Positions 15,264 through 22,832 of a DNA stretch of 64,000 nt are shown one piece after another. Both the position numbers and the translations under genes were made by a program. Source of the DNA: Lachnospiraceae bacterium (GTDB taxonomy: Bacteria > Bacillota > Clostridia > Lachnospirales > Lachnospiraceae). The stretch lies in contig FZRB01000008.1 of assembly GCA_900199595.1 (NCBI GenBank), positions 1 through 64,000 of the forward strand. Direction: 5' to 3'. Numbering within the stretch: position 1 is the stretch's first letter; each line of letters opens with the position of its first letter. The notes under the pieces are model-generated. The model did not search any database and was not told where the DNA came from. It saw nothing but the letters and a program-made list of their open reading frames with translations.

Positions 15264-16214
15264 CTAGTCATCTCCATCAGTATCTATAGAATTATCTACG
15301 GCATCACTAGGAGTACCAACTGAAGCATCTGTATCAGATGCTTTATCAATTTTATTTTTCACTTCGGATAACTCTTCCTCTAAAGCCGTAACATCTGTTT
15401 TGAGAGCGCTGATTTCTTCAGCCATATAATCAACTTGTTGTTGCAAGTACGAAACACTTTGCGAATTACTACTTGCCAAATTATCCTGTTGATTTTCAAT
15501 TATTTTCATTCTATTAAGCATATTCATGCTGAAAACGGAAAATACTATTATTTCAATAATAACAAGTATTCCTAATGCACCTAATATCCATGAAAGCTTA
15601 CTAGATAATCCACCACTAACTGTCTCTTCTTCTACAAGTAAATCTTCTTCTACAGGAATTTCAATATCCACTCCCACTTCATCATAGATATAAAACCCCT
15701 TACTTTTTTCTATTTTTCCATTTATCCAACAGAACACGCCTTCTATGTGCCTGATAGGATCCACAACATGAGCTATTTGATATTCTTCATTAAAGAAATT
15801 GTTTTGAATAAACTTATCATATTCTGATAAAAATATACCAAAATCCGGATGAGTATGTATCCAGCCAACAATTTTACCATCCTCGTATTTCTCATCAATT
15901 TCTTTATGAACATAATCCCATGTTTCATGAGTAAACTTAAGTGTTGTCGGAGTTGCTTCTGTGTATTTTGCTTCAATAAAGCCATATATAACTATATTGG
16001 TCTTACCAAACTCTTCTATTGTACCTCCAATCAACATACCCCCACTTTCATTTGTGAGCTTGTCCTTTGTAAATTCATGAATCTCTTTATATACTTGCTG
16101 TGAAATATAAACATTTTTATCTTCTTCAATATGTTCACCAATAAGTAGTATATTCTGAGGAAGTGTATTATCAAATTTTATCTTTTTAAATTCTTCTTTA
16201 GATTTCTTACTCAT
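15264..16214 (-). CDS. Membrane-anchored JAB/JAMM-family peptidase (deubiquitinase-like)
   Basis: 316 residues. Residues about 30-170 form a JAB/MPN domain with the full zinc-peptidase signature: Glu56 in ESGGMLIG, then HTHP with His120 and His122, Ser130 and Asp133 in exact H-x-H-x7-S-x2-D spacing. One transmembrane helix follows (about 205-225), then a coiled coil (about 230-300) and an acidic tail. In ubiquitin-like systems such enzymes mature the modifier or remove it from targets. ATG at 16214 with GGAG 7 bp upstream is preferred over an in-frame TTG. Coupled to the downstream RING-like gene and 58 bp after the E2-like gene. Confidence 0.88.
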   Translation of the reverse strand: MSKKSKEEFKKIKFDNTLPQNILLIGEHIEEDKNVYISQQVYKEIHEFTKDKLTNESGGMLIGGTIEEFGKTNIVIYGFIEAKYTEATPTTLKFTHETWDYVHKEIDEKYEDGKIVGWIHTHPDFGIFLSEYDKFIQNNFFNEEYQIAHVVDPIRHIEGVFCWINGKIEKSKGFYIYDEVGVDIEIPVEEDLLVEEETVSGGLSSKLSWILGALGILVIIEIIVFSVFSMNMLNRMKIIENQQDNLASSNSQSVSYLQQQVDYMAEEISALKTDVTALEEELSEVKNKIDKASDTDASVGTPSDAVDNSIDTDGDD

Positions 16215-16272
16215 ATTATGCTCCAAATCTTTAAAAACGCAGAAATAATACAGTTTTCATAAATCTTAAAAA

Positions 16273-18201
16273 TTATTTAACAGTATTGAAAACCAACACA
16301 GAATTTCCGACCGCAATTGCGTCTCCTTGTTGCAATACATGTTGATTAACTCTAATTCCATTTACAACAGTTCCCATAGGAGATTCACAATCCTTCAAAA
16401 TATATTTACTTCCCTGCATAATAATATCGCAATGATGTGGACTAACCAGTTTATCTTTAAATAAAACAATTGTATTATCACTATTATTTCCAATACTTGT
16501 TGTTCCAGGGAATATTAAATATTCTTTTCCTTCAAACTCTCCTCTAATAACCTTTAACCATGCGGATTTAGCAAACTGCTCTAATAAGCCTACTCCAACA
16601 CCAATAAGTATACCCATAACTAAAATAGCCACACCTCGTGATGCTATTGCATTTGGAATAACATCTGCAATATAGTTAAATAAAAATCCTCCTATAAATG
16701 CGCCAATCAAGCCACCTAGCGAACAGGATATAATTCTTTTTATTTCTGGCTTTATCAAGCCTACAGCTAATCCAATACCAAGTCCCATAATAGCCCAACC
16801 TAAAGCTCTAACAAATGAAGCAGCAATCTTAGACGGATCCTCCCCCAGCATAGAAGAATACATCCACTGAGCCATATATCCGCTTATTCCACCTATTACA
16901 ACTGAAATAATTGCACCAATAACAGCAAATTTAATTGCACTCTGTTTTGATCCGTAATAAATTCCTTCACCTAATCCCAAGAACAAACCAATAAATAATG
17001 CTATCACAGCAGACCATATAGCTGTAGATGTCCTAGTAACTTTGGCAATAGCCTCTTTCATATCATTTTCATCTGAATCAAAATCATCCTGATATGCCTC
17101 ATATAATTGTTCTGTGGATTTTTTATAAGCATCATAATACTCTGACGCAATCTTTGTTGAAGATTCATCCGCCTTTTTTATCCAATCAGAAAATGCGTTT
17201 TCATCATCTTTATCAAGATTATTATCTTCACAATACTTTTCAAAAGCTGAATAAACTTGTTTTTCCAATTCTGATGCCCTATCTGAGTATTTAAAATATT
17301 TTGCTAAATCACGATAACCATACATTGATGCAATATCTGAATTAGAAGAAATCTTTTCACATATTTCACCAAAACCAAATCCGATAAGAGCTCCCAAAAG
17401 AGCCCACAGTATACCTTTGACCAGGACTGTTTTGAAATTTATCTTAACCTTTACAGTCTCTCCAGATGCTGGCATTCCTTGCATTCTTTGAGCAGTTGGA
17501 ATAAACTCTATTCCCTCTAATTCCTCAGCCGTTATCTCAAAATCATTTCCTTCCTTCTTTGGTTCTATATAATTCATTGAACCACCAAACGGATTTTCTT
17601 TAACCAGAGAATTATCTGATACCATATTAGTTTCAATTGATTCGTCTTTTAGTTCATTATCTTCATTAGTTTCTGAATTTATAATCTCATCATTTTCATC
17701 AAACAAATCAATTTCTACATCATCTTTTGCAGATGCATAGTCTGCCACATATAAATTTACATCACCAACTGGGAATAAGTGTTTGTTCTCCATAGCCCAT
17801 GCAGCAGCATCAGCTGAAAGTGGACTAAAAGAATTCCATGATTTGTATTGAATCATGTCACCAATATTAATGATAATATCCGTTAGCGATTCTCCCGCCC
17901 CCCATATATCACCAATGCAGATTTGTCCATCGCGAAAATTTGGATGCCATATAGGTGTAAGAATATTACATATAGGCTTGTATCTTGGATAATCCGCATG
18001 AAGAGTTATTTCAACCTCGTGTCTTCCTAATGTTTCAATTCTTCCATCCGGCAGAAGATAAATACCATTTACATAGTATGTAACATGATATTTTTCTGGT
18101 GGTTCTGCTCCAATTGGTGTAATAACTATATTTTTATGACCAGCAAAATCTTTTTTTAATTGCTCATAATCTGAAGCAATCCTTCTTAACCTAGCATCCA
18201 C
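16273..18201 (-). CDS. E2-like ubiquitin-conjugating enzyme fused to membrane helices and an FHA domain
   Basis: 642 residues starting at GTG with AGGAGGGG 6 bp upstream. Residues 1-145 are an E2/UBC fold: YPRYKP strand, HPN triad (86-88), active-site Cys95 in GQICIG, then Trp122 and NSFSPLSADAAAW as in the E2 C-terminal helices. An acidic linker (about 150-245) leads to roughly seven Gly-rich transmembrane helices (about 255-545, with a soluble helical loop at about 290-385). A C-terminal FHA domain (about 555-642; IGNNSDNTI, SPHHC, NG motifs) predicts phosphothreonine binding. It would accept the modifier as a thioester from the adjacent E1. It follows the E1 gene by 12 bp. Confidence 0.88.
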   Translation of the reverse strand: MDARLRRIASDYEQLKKDFAGHKNIVITPIGAEPPEKYHVTYYVNGIYLLPDGRIETLGRHEVEITLHADYPRYKPICNILTPIWHPNFRDGQICIGDIWGAGESLTDIIINIGDMIQYKSWNSFSPLSADAAAWAMENKHLFPVGDVNLYVADYASAKDDVEIDLFDENDEIINSETNEDNELKDESIETNMVSDNSLVKENPFGGSMNYIEPKKEGNDFEITAEELEGIEFIPTAQRMQGMPASGETVKVKINFKTVLVKGILWALLGALIGFGFGEICEKISSNSDIASMYGYRDLAKYFKYSDRASELEKQVYSAFEKYCEDNNLDKDDENAFSDWIKKADESSTKIASEYYDAYKKSTEQLYEAYQDDFDSDENDMKEAIAKVTRTSTAIWSAVIALFIGLFLGLGEGIYYGSKQSAIKFAVIGAIISVVIGGISGYMAQWMYSSMLGEDPSKIAASFVRALGWAIMGLGIGLAVGLIKPEIKRIISCSLGGLIGAFIGGFLFNYIADVIPNAIASRGVAILVMGILIGVGVGLLEQFAKSAWLKVIRGEFEGKEYLIFPGTTSIGNNSDNTIVLFKDKLVSPHHCDIIMQGSKYILKDCESPMGTVVNGIRVNQHVLQQGDAIAVGNSVLVFNTVK

Positions 18202-18213
18202 ACTACACCCCTC

Positions 18214-19398
18214 CTATTTTTTACCGAAGACTAAATCATAATCTGCAGTAAATTCATAATATTTTGTTTCAATACCCTGTCTTCCCTTTACTACATGTAA
18301 CGGCGGAATTCCTATCTCCCCAAAAGTTTTATCTGAATAGTCTTCTGTTCCATCAAATGTATGTTTACTATTAAATCTCATTTGCTTTCCACATTTTGAA
18401 CAGGTCAACATACTAGCGTTTAATTTATGAACCGGAACTAATAATACCTTCGATTCGCCACAAGTACATTCTGCATTTGTCGCTATATCTCTATCTATTT
18501 CAACAATTACATTTTCTCCCATATCACTTTTAATTTGATCAGCAACCGTTTTTATACTTTCAGAATGTACTGACCATTGTTTTTCTTCTATTTCAGGATA
18601 TATATCATGACTCATACAATCGGGTTTTTCTTGATATTCAACTACATACGAATCATGTGTTAAACCATTAAACACATATCCCTTTCCAGCTAATATAGGT
18701 AATTTTCTTTCAGAATGAAGCAATTTCAACATTTCTTGTACTTGAATACCAGCTATCACCGAAGATGATGTCGGTGTAGTAGGAATCTTTCCCTCATTCA
18801 TTTGTTCATTGGACAACAAAGCACAAGATTTTCTCTTATTAATCAGCATCCAATCTGTTTCTGTCATGGTACACTCATAACAAGCTCCTTGTCCTGGAAC
18901 AAAAACTCGCGCAAACCCATTAAGTACTTCTATAGCCCCATCTATCCATGGTTTATTGACCCTATAGCAATTCTGATTAATAGAAAGTCTAGCCTCCCTA
19001 TTATCTAAACCGCCTAAAACTACATCCATACGCCTGTAAACGCCCAAGCCAACATCATCTATTATATTTGCAACAAACGGTATAACCTTAACATCAGGAT
19101 TTATTTCTTCAGCCCTTTCAGATATCACCTCAGCCTTATATTTCCCAACATCAGACATTCTAAATAATACTGAACGAGTTAAATTTGTGCTTTCTATCTT
19201 GTCCATATCAAACACAAAAACATTCCCCACACCTAACAAGGCAAGGTTCTTTACCAATTCATTTCCAAGTGCGCCTGCACCGACCACCATTATTTTGGCA
19301 TTTTTTAAAATATCCTGATCCCACCATGATATAAGTTTAAATCTACTGTATTTATCCTCTTCAAAATCCATATTAGTAAATTCAATATCATTTGCCAT
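18214..19398 (-). CDS. E1-like ThiF/MoeB-type adenylating enzyme
   Basis: 394 residues from ATG 19398. The Rossmann adenylation domain has VVGAGALGNELV (nucleotide loop, Gly40-Gly45), FDMDKIE with the acidic ribose ligand, NLTRSVLF with the Arg finger, and GGLDNREAR. CYECTM and KRKSC provide candidate thioester or zinc Cys residues, and the C-terminal third has CTC and CSKC pairs forming a likely zinc ribbon. It would activate the C-terminus of the ubiquitin-like protein with ATP. Its AGGTGGG ribosome binding site and start lie inside the 3' end of the modifier gene, so the two are coupled. Confidence 0.88.
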   Translation of the reverse strand: MANDIEFTNMDFEEDKYSRFKLISWWDQDILKNAKIMVVGAGALGNELVKNLALLGVGNVFVFDMDKIESTNLTRSVLFRMSDVGKYKAEVISERAEEINPDVKVIPFVANIIDDVGLGVYRRMDVVLGGLDNREARLSINQNCYRVNKPWIDGAIEVLNGFARVFVPGQGACYECTMTETDWMLINKRKSCALLSNEQMNEGKIPTTPTSSSVIAGIQVQEMLKLLHSERKLPILAGKGYVFNGLTHDSYVVEYQEKPDCMSHDIYPEIEEKQWSVHSESIKTVADQIKSDMGENVIVEIDRDIATNAECTCGESKVLLVPVHKLNASMLTCSKCGKQMRFNSKHTFDGTEDYSDKTFGEIGIPPLHVVKGRQGIETKYYEFTADYDLVFGKK

Positions 19399-19672
19399 AA
19401 TTCCCACCTGCAGTTATTTCTGGTTGCAATCTTAAAACATCCCCATCTTTTATTCCCGCCTCAGATAATGTTTGTGTTTCTAACAATTGTCTTCCAGTTA
19501 CTTTATGAATGAATTTATAACTAATTGGATTCCCGTCTGGTCCCACTGAAGGAAGCTTTATTTTTTCAATCAGTTTCACCATAATAATCCCGCACTTAAT
19601 ATCATCCGGAAGTCCAACTTTCTGTTCCTTATTACCTGTTGCATCAACTATTATCACATTAACTTTTCCCAT
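19388..19672 (-). CDS. Ubiquitin-like protein of YukD type (candidate modifier)
   Basis: 94 residues, beta-grasp in pattern: MGKVNVIIVDATGNKEQKV opening hairpin, central helix GIIMVKLIEKI, and the YukD/EsaB-like end TLSEAGIKDGDVLRL. Gly89-Gly90 is followed by a four-residue NYGK tail, so cleavage after GG by the JAMM peptidase would expose a ubiquitin-like C-terminus. The GG codons overlap the ribosome binding site of the downstream E1 gene, so conservation is needed before the motif is trusted. No type VII secretion genes, the usual partners of YukD, are nearby. Confidence 0.82.
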   Translation of the reverse strand: MGKVNVIIVDATGNKEQKVGLPDDIKCGIIMVKLIEKIKLPSVGPDGNPISYKFIHKVTGRQLLETQTLSEAGIKDGDVLRLQPEITAGGNYGK

Positions 19673-19697
19673 CTATCTTCTCCTTAATATAAAATTA

Positions 19698-19726
19698 ATG
19701 GGGATTCGGTAAACCGGAATCCCCAT
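19698..19726 (-). terminator. Intercistronic hairpin before the ubiquitin-like gene
   Basis: ATGGGGATTC pairs with GAATCCCCAT around a short loop. On the minus strand it follows the zinc-ribbon gene stop by 8 bp and is followed by TAATTTTA rather than a strong T-run, so it is likely a partial terminator or RNA-processing site separating two expression blocks of the cluster. Confidence 0.55.
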
Positions 19727-19734
19727 CGTAATAA

Positions 19735-20892
19735 TTAATATAGTTCATCTAACAGTTCAACTCTATCAAGTTTATCATCTTCAAACATTTTATTAATTCT
19801 TTTCACCGAATCCTTATTCAGTTTTGTTCCATCACTTAATGTTGTTTTTATAAATGATCTTCCAATATTATTTGCTAATTTCTCAATCGTTTCATCTTCG
19901 TCATCGTATTTGCTATATTCCTCATCACTAAGATCTGAAACCGAACAAAAATAACTAAATTGATTCTTATCATAGCTCCAAGTATAAAGCCAATAACTAC
20001 TTACACTAGCACCATAACTGTTATTTCCGCTTACCTGTAAAACTAATCTTTTAGAAATCTTTCCATCTTCATCTTTTTCACCTTCATAATAATAAGCATC
20101 TCTTAATACAAACGAAGATGGATCTTTTAGATTATCAGCTGAATATTGACCATACACAGCAGCAGCATTTTCTATCTGTATCTGTAATTTATCTTGATCT
20201 GACAAAGCAATATCATAAGCTTCTTTGTATTCCCCATCATTCAAATATGCATCTACTACCATCTGCTTATCTTCATCAGTTTTGGCTTTCTCATAAGCCT
20301 TTTCATAATCTCCTTTTTCAATATATCCCGCAGTATCAATAAATATTTTAGGTGCGATCTTTTTAAATGCTATTGCTCCTAGTACTATTATTGCCACAAG
20401 AATACCTATTACAATCGGAGTCTTCTTTTTCTTCTGATTTTGTTTTTCTATTCCAGCATTAAACTGGTTTATCGCTGAATTAACACTTGAATTCACTAAA
20501 ACGTCTGTTTTTTGTCCACATTTAGGACAAAAATCCTGTCCCTCCTGTAATTCAGCTCCGCACTTGCTACAAATCCTTTTTTTAGCTTTTGCTTGACCAC
20601 ATTTCGGACAGAAATCTTGATCAGCTGATAATTCTGCACCACAGTTAGAACAAATAGTCTTAGCTGAAGCACCTTGTGAGTTTAACGGGTCACTGCCTAC
20701 GACACTTGAACTTGATGCAGTCAATGGACCACTACCTATAGTTTCGTTATTTGCAACTCCAGTATTAATTGACACATTATCGTTATTTATTTCTGAAGTT
20801 TTTGGAGATCCTAGAATATAACCACAATGGATACACTTCTCCGCTCTATCTGATATATCATTTCCACATCCAGGACATTTAATTAACGGCAT
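19735..20892 (-). CDS. Triple zinc-ribbon, single-pass membrane protein
   Basis: 385 residues; ATG after GGGGGGCTGAGT. The N-terminal ribbon CPGCGNDISDRAEKCIHCG is like those of the two last cluster genes. Two more zinc ribbons follow (CSNCGAELSADQDFCPKCG and CSKCGAELQEGQDFCPKCG). A transmembrane helix at about 158-180 precedes an extracytoplasmic region with short helical-hairpin repeats (YEKAYEKAKTDEDK, YKEAYDIALSDQDK) and a beta-rich C-terminal domain. No catalytic motif. Likely a scaffold or envelope sensor of the system. Confidence 0.75.
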   Translation of the reverse strand: MPLIKCPGCGNDISDRAEKCIHCGYILGSPKTSEINNDNVSINTGVANNETIGSGPLTASSSSVVGSDPLNSQGASAKTICSNCGAELSADQDFCPKCGQAKAKKRICSKCGAELQEGQDFCPKCGQKTDVLVNSSVNSAINQFNAGIEKQNQKKKKTPIVIGILVAIIVLGAIAFKKIAPKIFIDTAGYIEKGDYEKAYEKAKTDEDKQMVVDAYLNDGEYKEAYDIALSDQDKLQIQIENAAAVYGQYSADNLKDPSSFVLRDAYYYEGEKDEDGKISKRLVLQVSGNNSYGASVSSYWLYTWSYDKNQFSYFCSVSDLSDEEYSKYDDEDETIEKLANNIGRSFIKTTLSDGTKLNKDSVKRINKMFEDDKLDRVELLDELY

Positions 20893-20907
20893 ACTCAGCC
20901 CCCCTTT

Positions 20908-21951
20908 TTATAATGGACATCCACATTTGGTACATGTTTTTGTATTTTCATTCAGTATTTCTCCACAATCAGGACACTTAATATAATGCGCATCTAAATC
21001 ATCAGAGTTTAAAGGACAACCACACTTATTACAGATTTTATCTGTGATCAAAACATAGCTGCCACAATCAGGGCATTTACCATAATTTGAATTTTGTACA
21101 CCAGTTCCTTCTTGAACACCTCCAAAATTACCAGTATTCTGAACAGGCTGACTTTGTTGGTTATATTGATTCTGAACAACTTGCTGATTATGCGTATTAA
21201 TAATCTGATCTGCTATAGATGATTCATTTTGATTTATTTTGTTATTCTTTGGAGTATCATTCATATACAAATTGGTATATGTACCCTTTATAGTATTTGA
21301 AGAGAATATATCTTTGGGATTTTGTAATAATTCAAGAAGAAATCCTGAATCAAGATATAGGAAAATGAAAACAACAAACATAAAATAGAACATTGTTCCC
21401 ATAAACATCCAAATAGAGAAAATAGAACCATTAACCTCATTATATGCATATGACATTAACTTTGATTCTACATTACTGAAAAAGCTTCCCCTTATTAGAC
21501 AAGCAATAATCGTACATAACAAAGGTAAAACACTTGTGATTTTATCAAGACCATATCGAACTAATAAAATCGAATAAATCACCCCAATAATTATCGAAAC
21601 AGAACCTAGGACGACTAACCAAATTTTAAATCCTTCGTTATCCTTTACCAGTAGAATGTACTTTACTAATACACATATATCTACAATTGCCCCTAAAATA
21701 TTAAATAACCCCAAAGCATAACTTGACAATACTTCTTTATTGTCTAACCTCTTAAAAAACAAATAAAATACAAGGACGGAACATCCTACTGCAACAAGAT
21801 GATAAAGTCCGTTAAATAGCATTCCTATCCCTGTAAAAAAACTAAACTCTGTGAATAATAAAATAAAATGACACACTGCAAAAAGACCAGCTGTTCCAAA
21901 CAAAAACCATTTAATGTTTGATTCAAAGGAAGTCTCTCTATACAAGCACAC
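20908..21951 (-). CDS. Multipass membrane protein with C-terminal twin zinc ribbons
   Basis: 347 residues, beginning at GTG with GAGGGTGAT just upstream (a TTG two codons on is an alternative). About seven hydrophobic helices fill residues 12-215, followed by an Asn/Gln-rich linker and two zinc ribbons at the C-terminus (CPDCGSYVLITDKICNKCG; CPDCGEILNENTKTCTKCG). It is the first gene of the minus-strand cluster and lies 15 bp before the triple-ribbon gene. No family recognised for the membrane part. Confidence 0.7.
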   Translation of the reverse strand: MCLYRETSFESNIKWFLFGTAGLFAVCHFILLFTEFSFFTGIGMLFNGLYHLVAVGCSVLVFYLFFKRLDNKEVLSSYALGLFNILGAIVDICVLVKYILLVKDNEGFKIWLVVLGSVSIIIGVIYSILLVRYGLDKITSVLPLLCTIIACLIRGSFFSNVESKLMSYAYNEVNGSIFSIWMFMGTMFYFMFVVFIFLYLDSGFLLELLQNPKDIFSSNTIKGTYTNLYMNDTPKNNKINQNESSIADQIINTHNQQVVQNQYNQQSQPVQNTGNFGGVQEGTGVQNSNYGKCPDCGSYVLITDKICNKCGCPLNSDDLDAHYIKCPDCGEILNENTKTCTKCGCPL

Positions 21952-22121
21952 ATCACCCTCTTCCTACCAAAATACCAATTTCCGAAAAATACTTGAAAGT
22001 ATACAATTAAAGATATAAAATATCTCCCTAACTTTATTGTGCAATATATACATAAAAACTTGATGCTCATATAGACTTTTGTGTATTATTATGATAAAAT
22101 CTAAATATATAAAATAATAAG

Positions 22122-22156
22122 AAAAATCCAGGGAAGTATACTTCCTTGGATTTTTT
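22122..22156 (-). terminator. Terminator after the serine recombinase gene
   Basis: AAATCCA...TGGATTT with inner GGAAGTATACTTCC forms a strong near-palindrome with T-rich flanks in both directions. It overlaps the recombinase stop codon and separates it from the downstream zinc-ribbon/ubiquitin-like cluster. Confidence 0.75.
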
Positions 22157-22769
22157 ATGTGTTTTTAGAAGTGGCTTTTTCGTATAGTCTAGCTTTATTA
22201 TAAAATGTTGATCTACCCATATTACATAGCTTAGCCGCCTCTTCAACACTTATTTTTTTATGTTTCCAGTCTTGATAAACATCATGGAAATTGTCAGGTA
22301 ATGGCATAGGAGCCGGACCAAACCTGATGCCTCTTGCTTTAGCTGCCGCTATCCCCTCAGCTTGGCGTTGCCTTATATTTGTTCTTTCATTTTCCGCAAC
22401 ATAGCTGAGTACCGCGAGTACAATATCCGCAAGGAACGTCCCCATAAGGTCTTTGCCTCTCCTTGTATCCAGGATTGGCATATCCAGCACAACTATGTCG
22501 GCCTGCTTATCTTTAGTAATAATCTTCCACTGTTCAATAATATCCTCATAATTTCTTCCGAGACGATCGATACTTTTAATATAGATCAGATCATCTTTTT
22601 TCAATTTTCGTATCAGCTTCTTATATTTTGGACGGTTGAAATCCTTTCCTGACTGCTTATCAATATAAATCTCAGAATCATTAACTCCCATTTCATGTAA
22701 TGCTATTATCTGCCTATCTTCATTTTGGTCCTTAGAGCTAACCCTTGCATAACCATATATTTTTCCCAT
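22155..22769 (-). CDS. Pin/resolvase-family serine recombinase
   Basis: 204 residues from an ATG preceded by AGGAGG. The catalytic domain begins YGYARVSSKDQNEDRQ (nucleophile Ser11 in the ARVS motif) and keeps the IDRLGRN segment with its Arg residues and ERTNIRQRQAEG. The C-terminal helix-turn-helix is VEEAAKLCNMGRSTFYNKARL. The size is that of resolvases/invertases, not of large serine integrases, so it probably resolves multimers of the circular element or inverts a segment. It follows the relaxase. Confidence 0.9.
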   Translation of the reverse strand: MGKIYGYARVSSKDQNEDRQIIALHEMGVNDSEIYIDKQSGKDFNRPKYKKLIRKLKKDDLIYIKSIDRLGRNYEDIIEQWKIITKDKQADIVVLDMPILDTRRGKDLMGTFLADIVLAVLSYVAENERTNIRQRQAEGIAAAKARGIRFGPAPMPLPDNFHDVYQDWKHKKISVEEAAKLCNMGRSTFYNKARLYEKATSKNT

Positions 22770-22832
22770 ATTACATATCCTCCTGTTGTTCAAAAAAATA
22801 AGCGCACATATTTAATTAATGCACGCTCTTGA

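Noticed and set aside
19388-19672. Type VII secretion locus because of the YukD-like protein
   Set aside because: No EssC-type ATPase, WXG100 or LXG protein occurs nearby, while E1, E2 and JAMM genes do.
12954-21951. CBASS-associated E1/E2/JAB genes
   Set aside because: No CD-NTase (cyclase) or CBASS effector is encoded, and the E2 and JAMM proteins are membrane-fused, unlike the CBASS ancillary proteins.
22155-22769. Serine recombinase as the element's integrase
   Set aside because: It is of resolvase/invertase size with a short helix-turn-helix C-terminus; the Tn916-like tyrosine Int beside attL fits integration.
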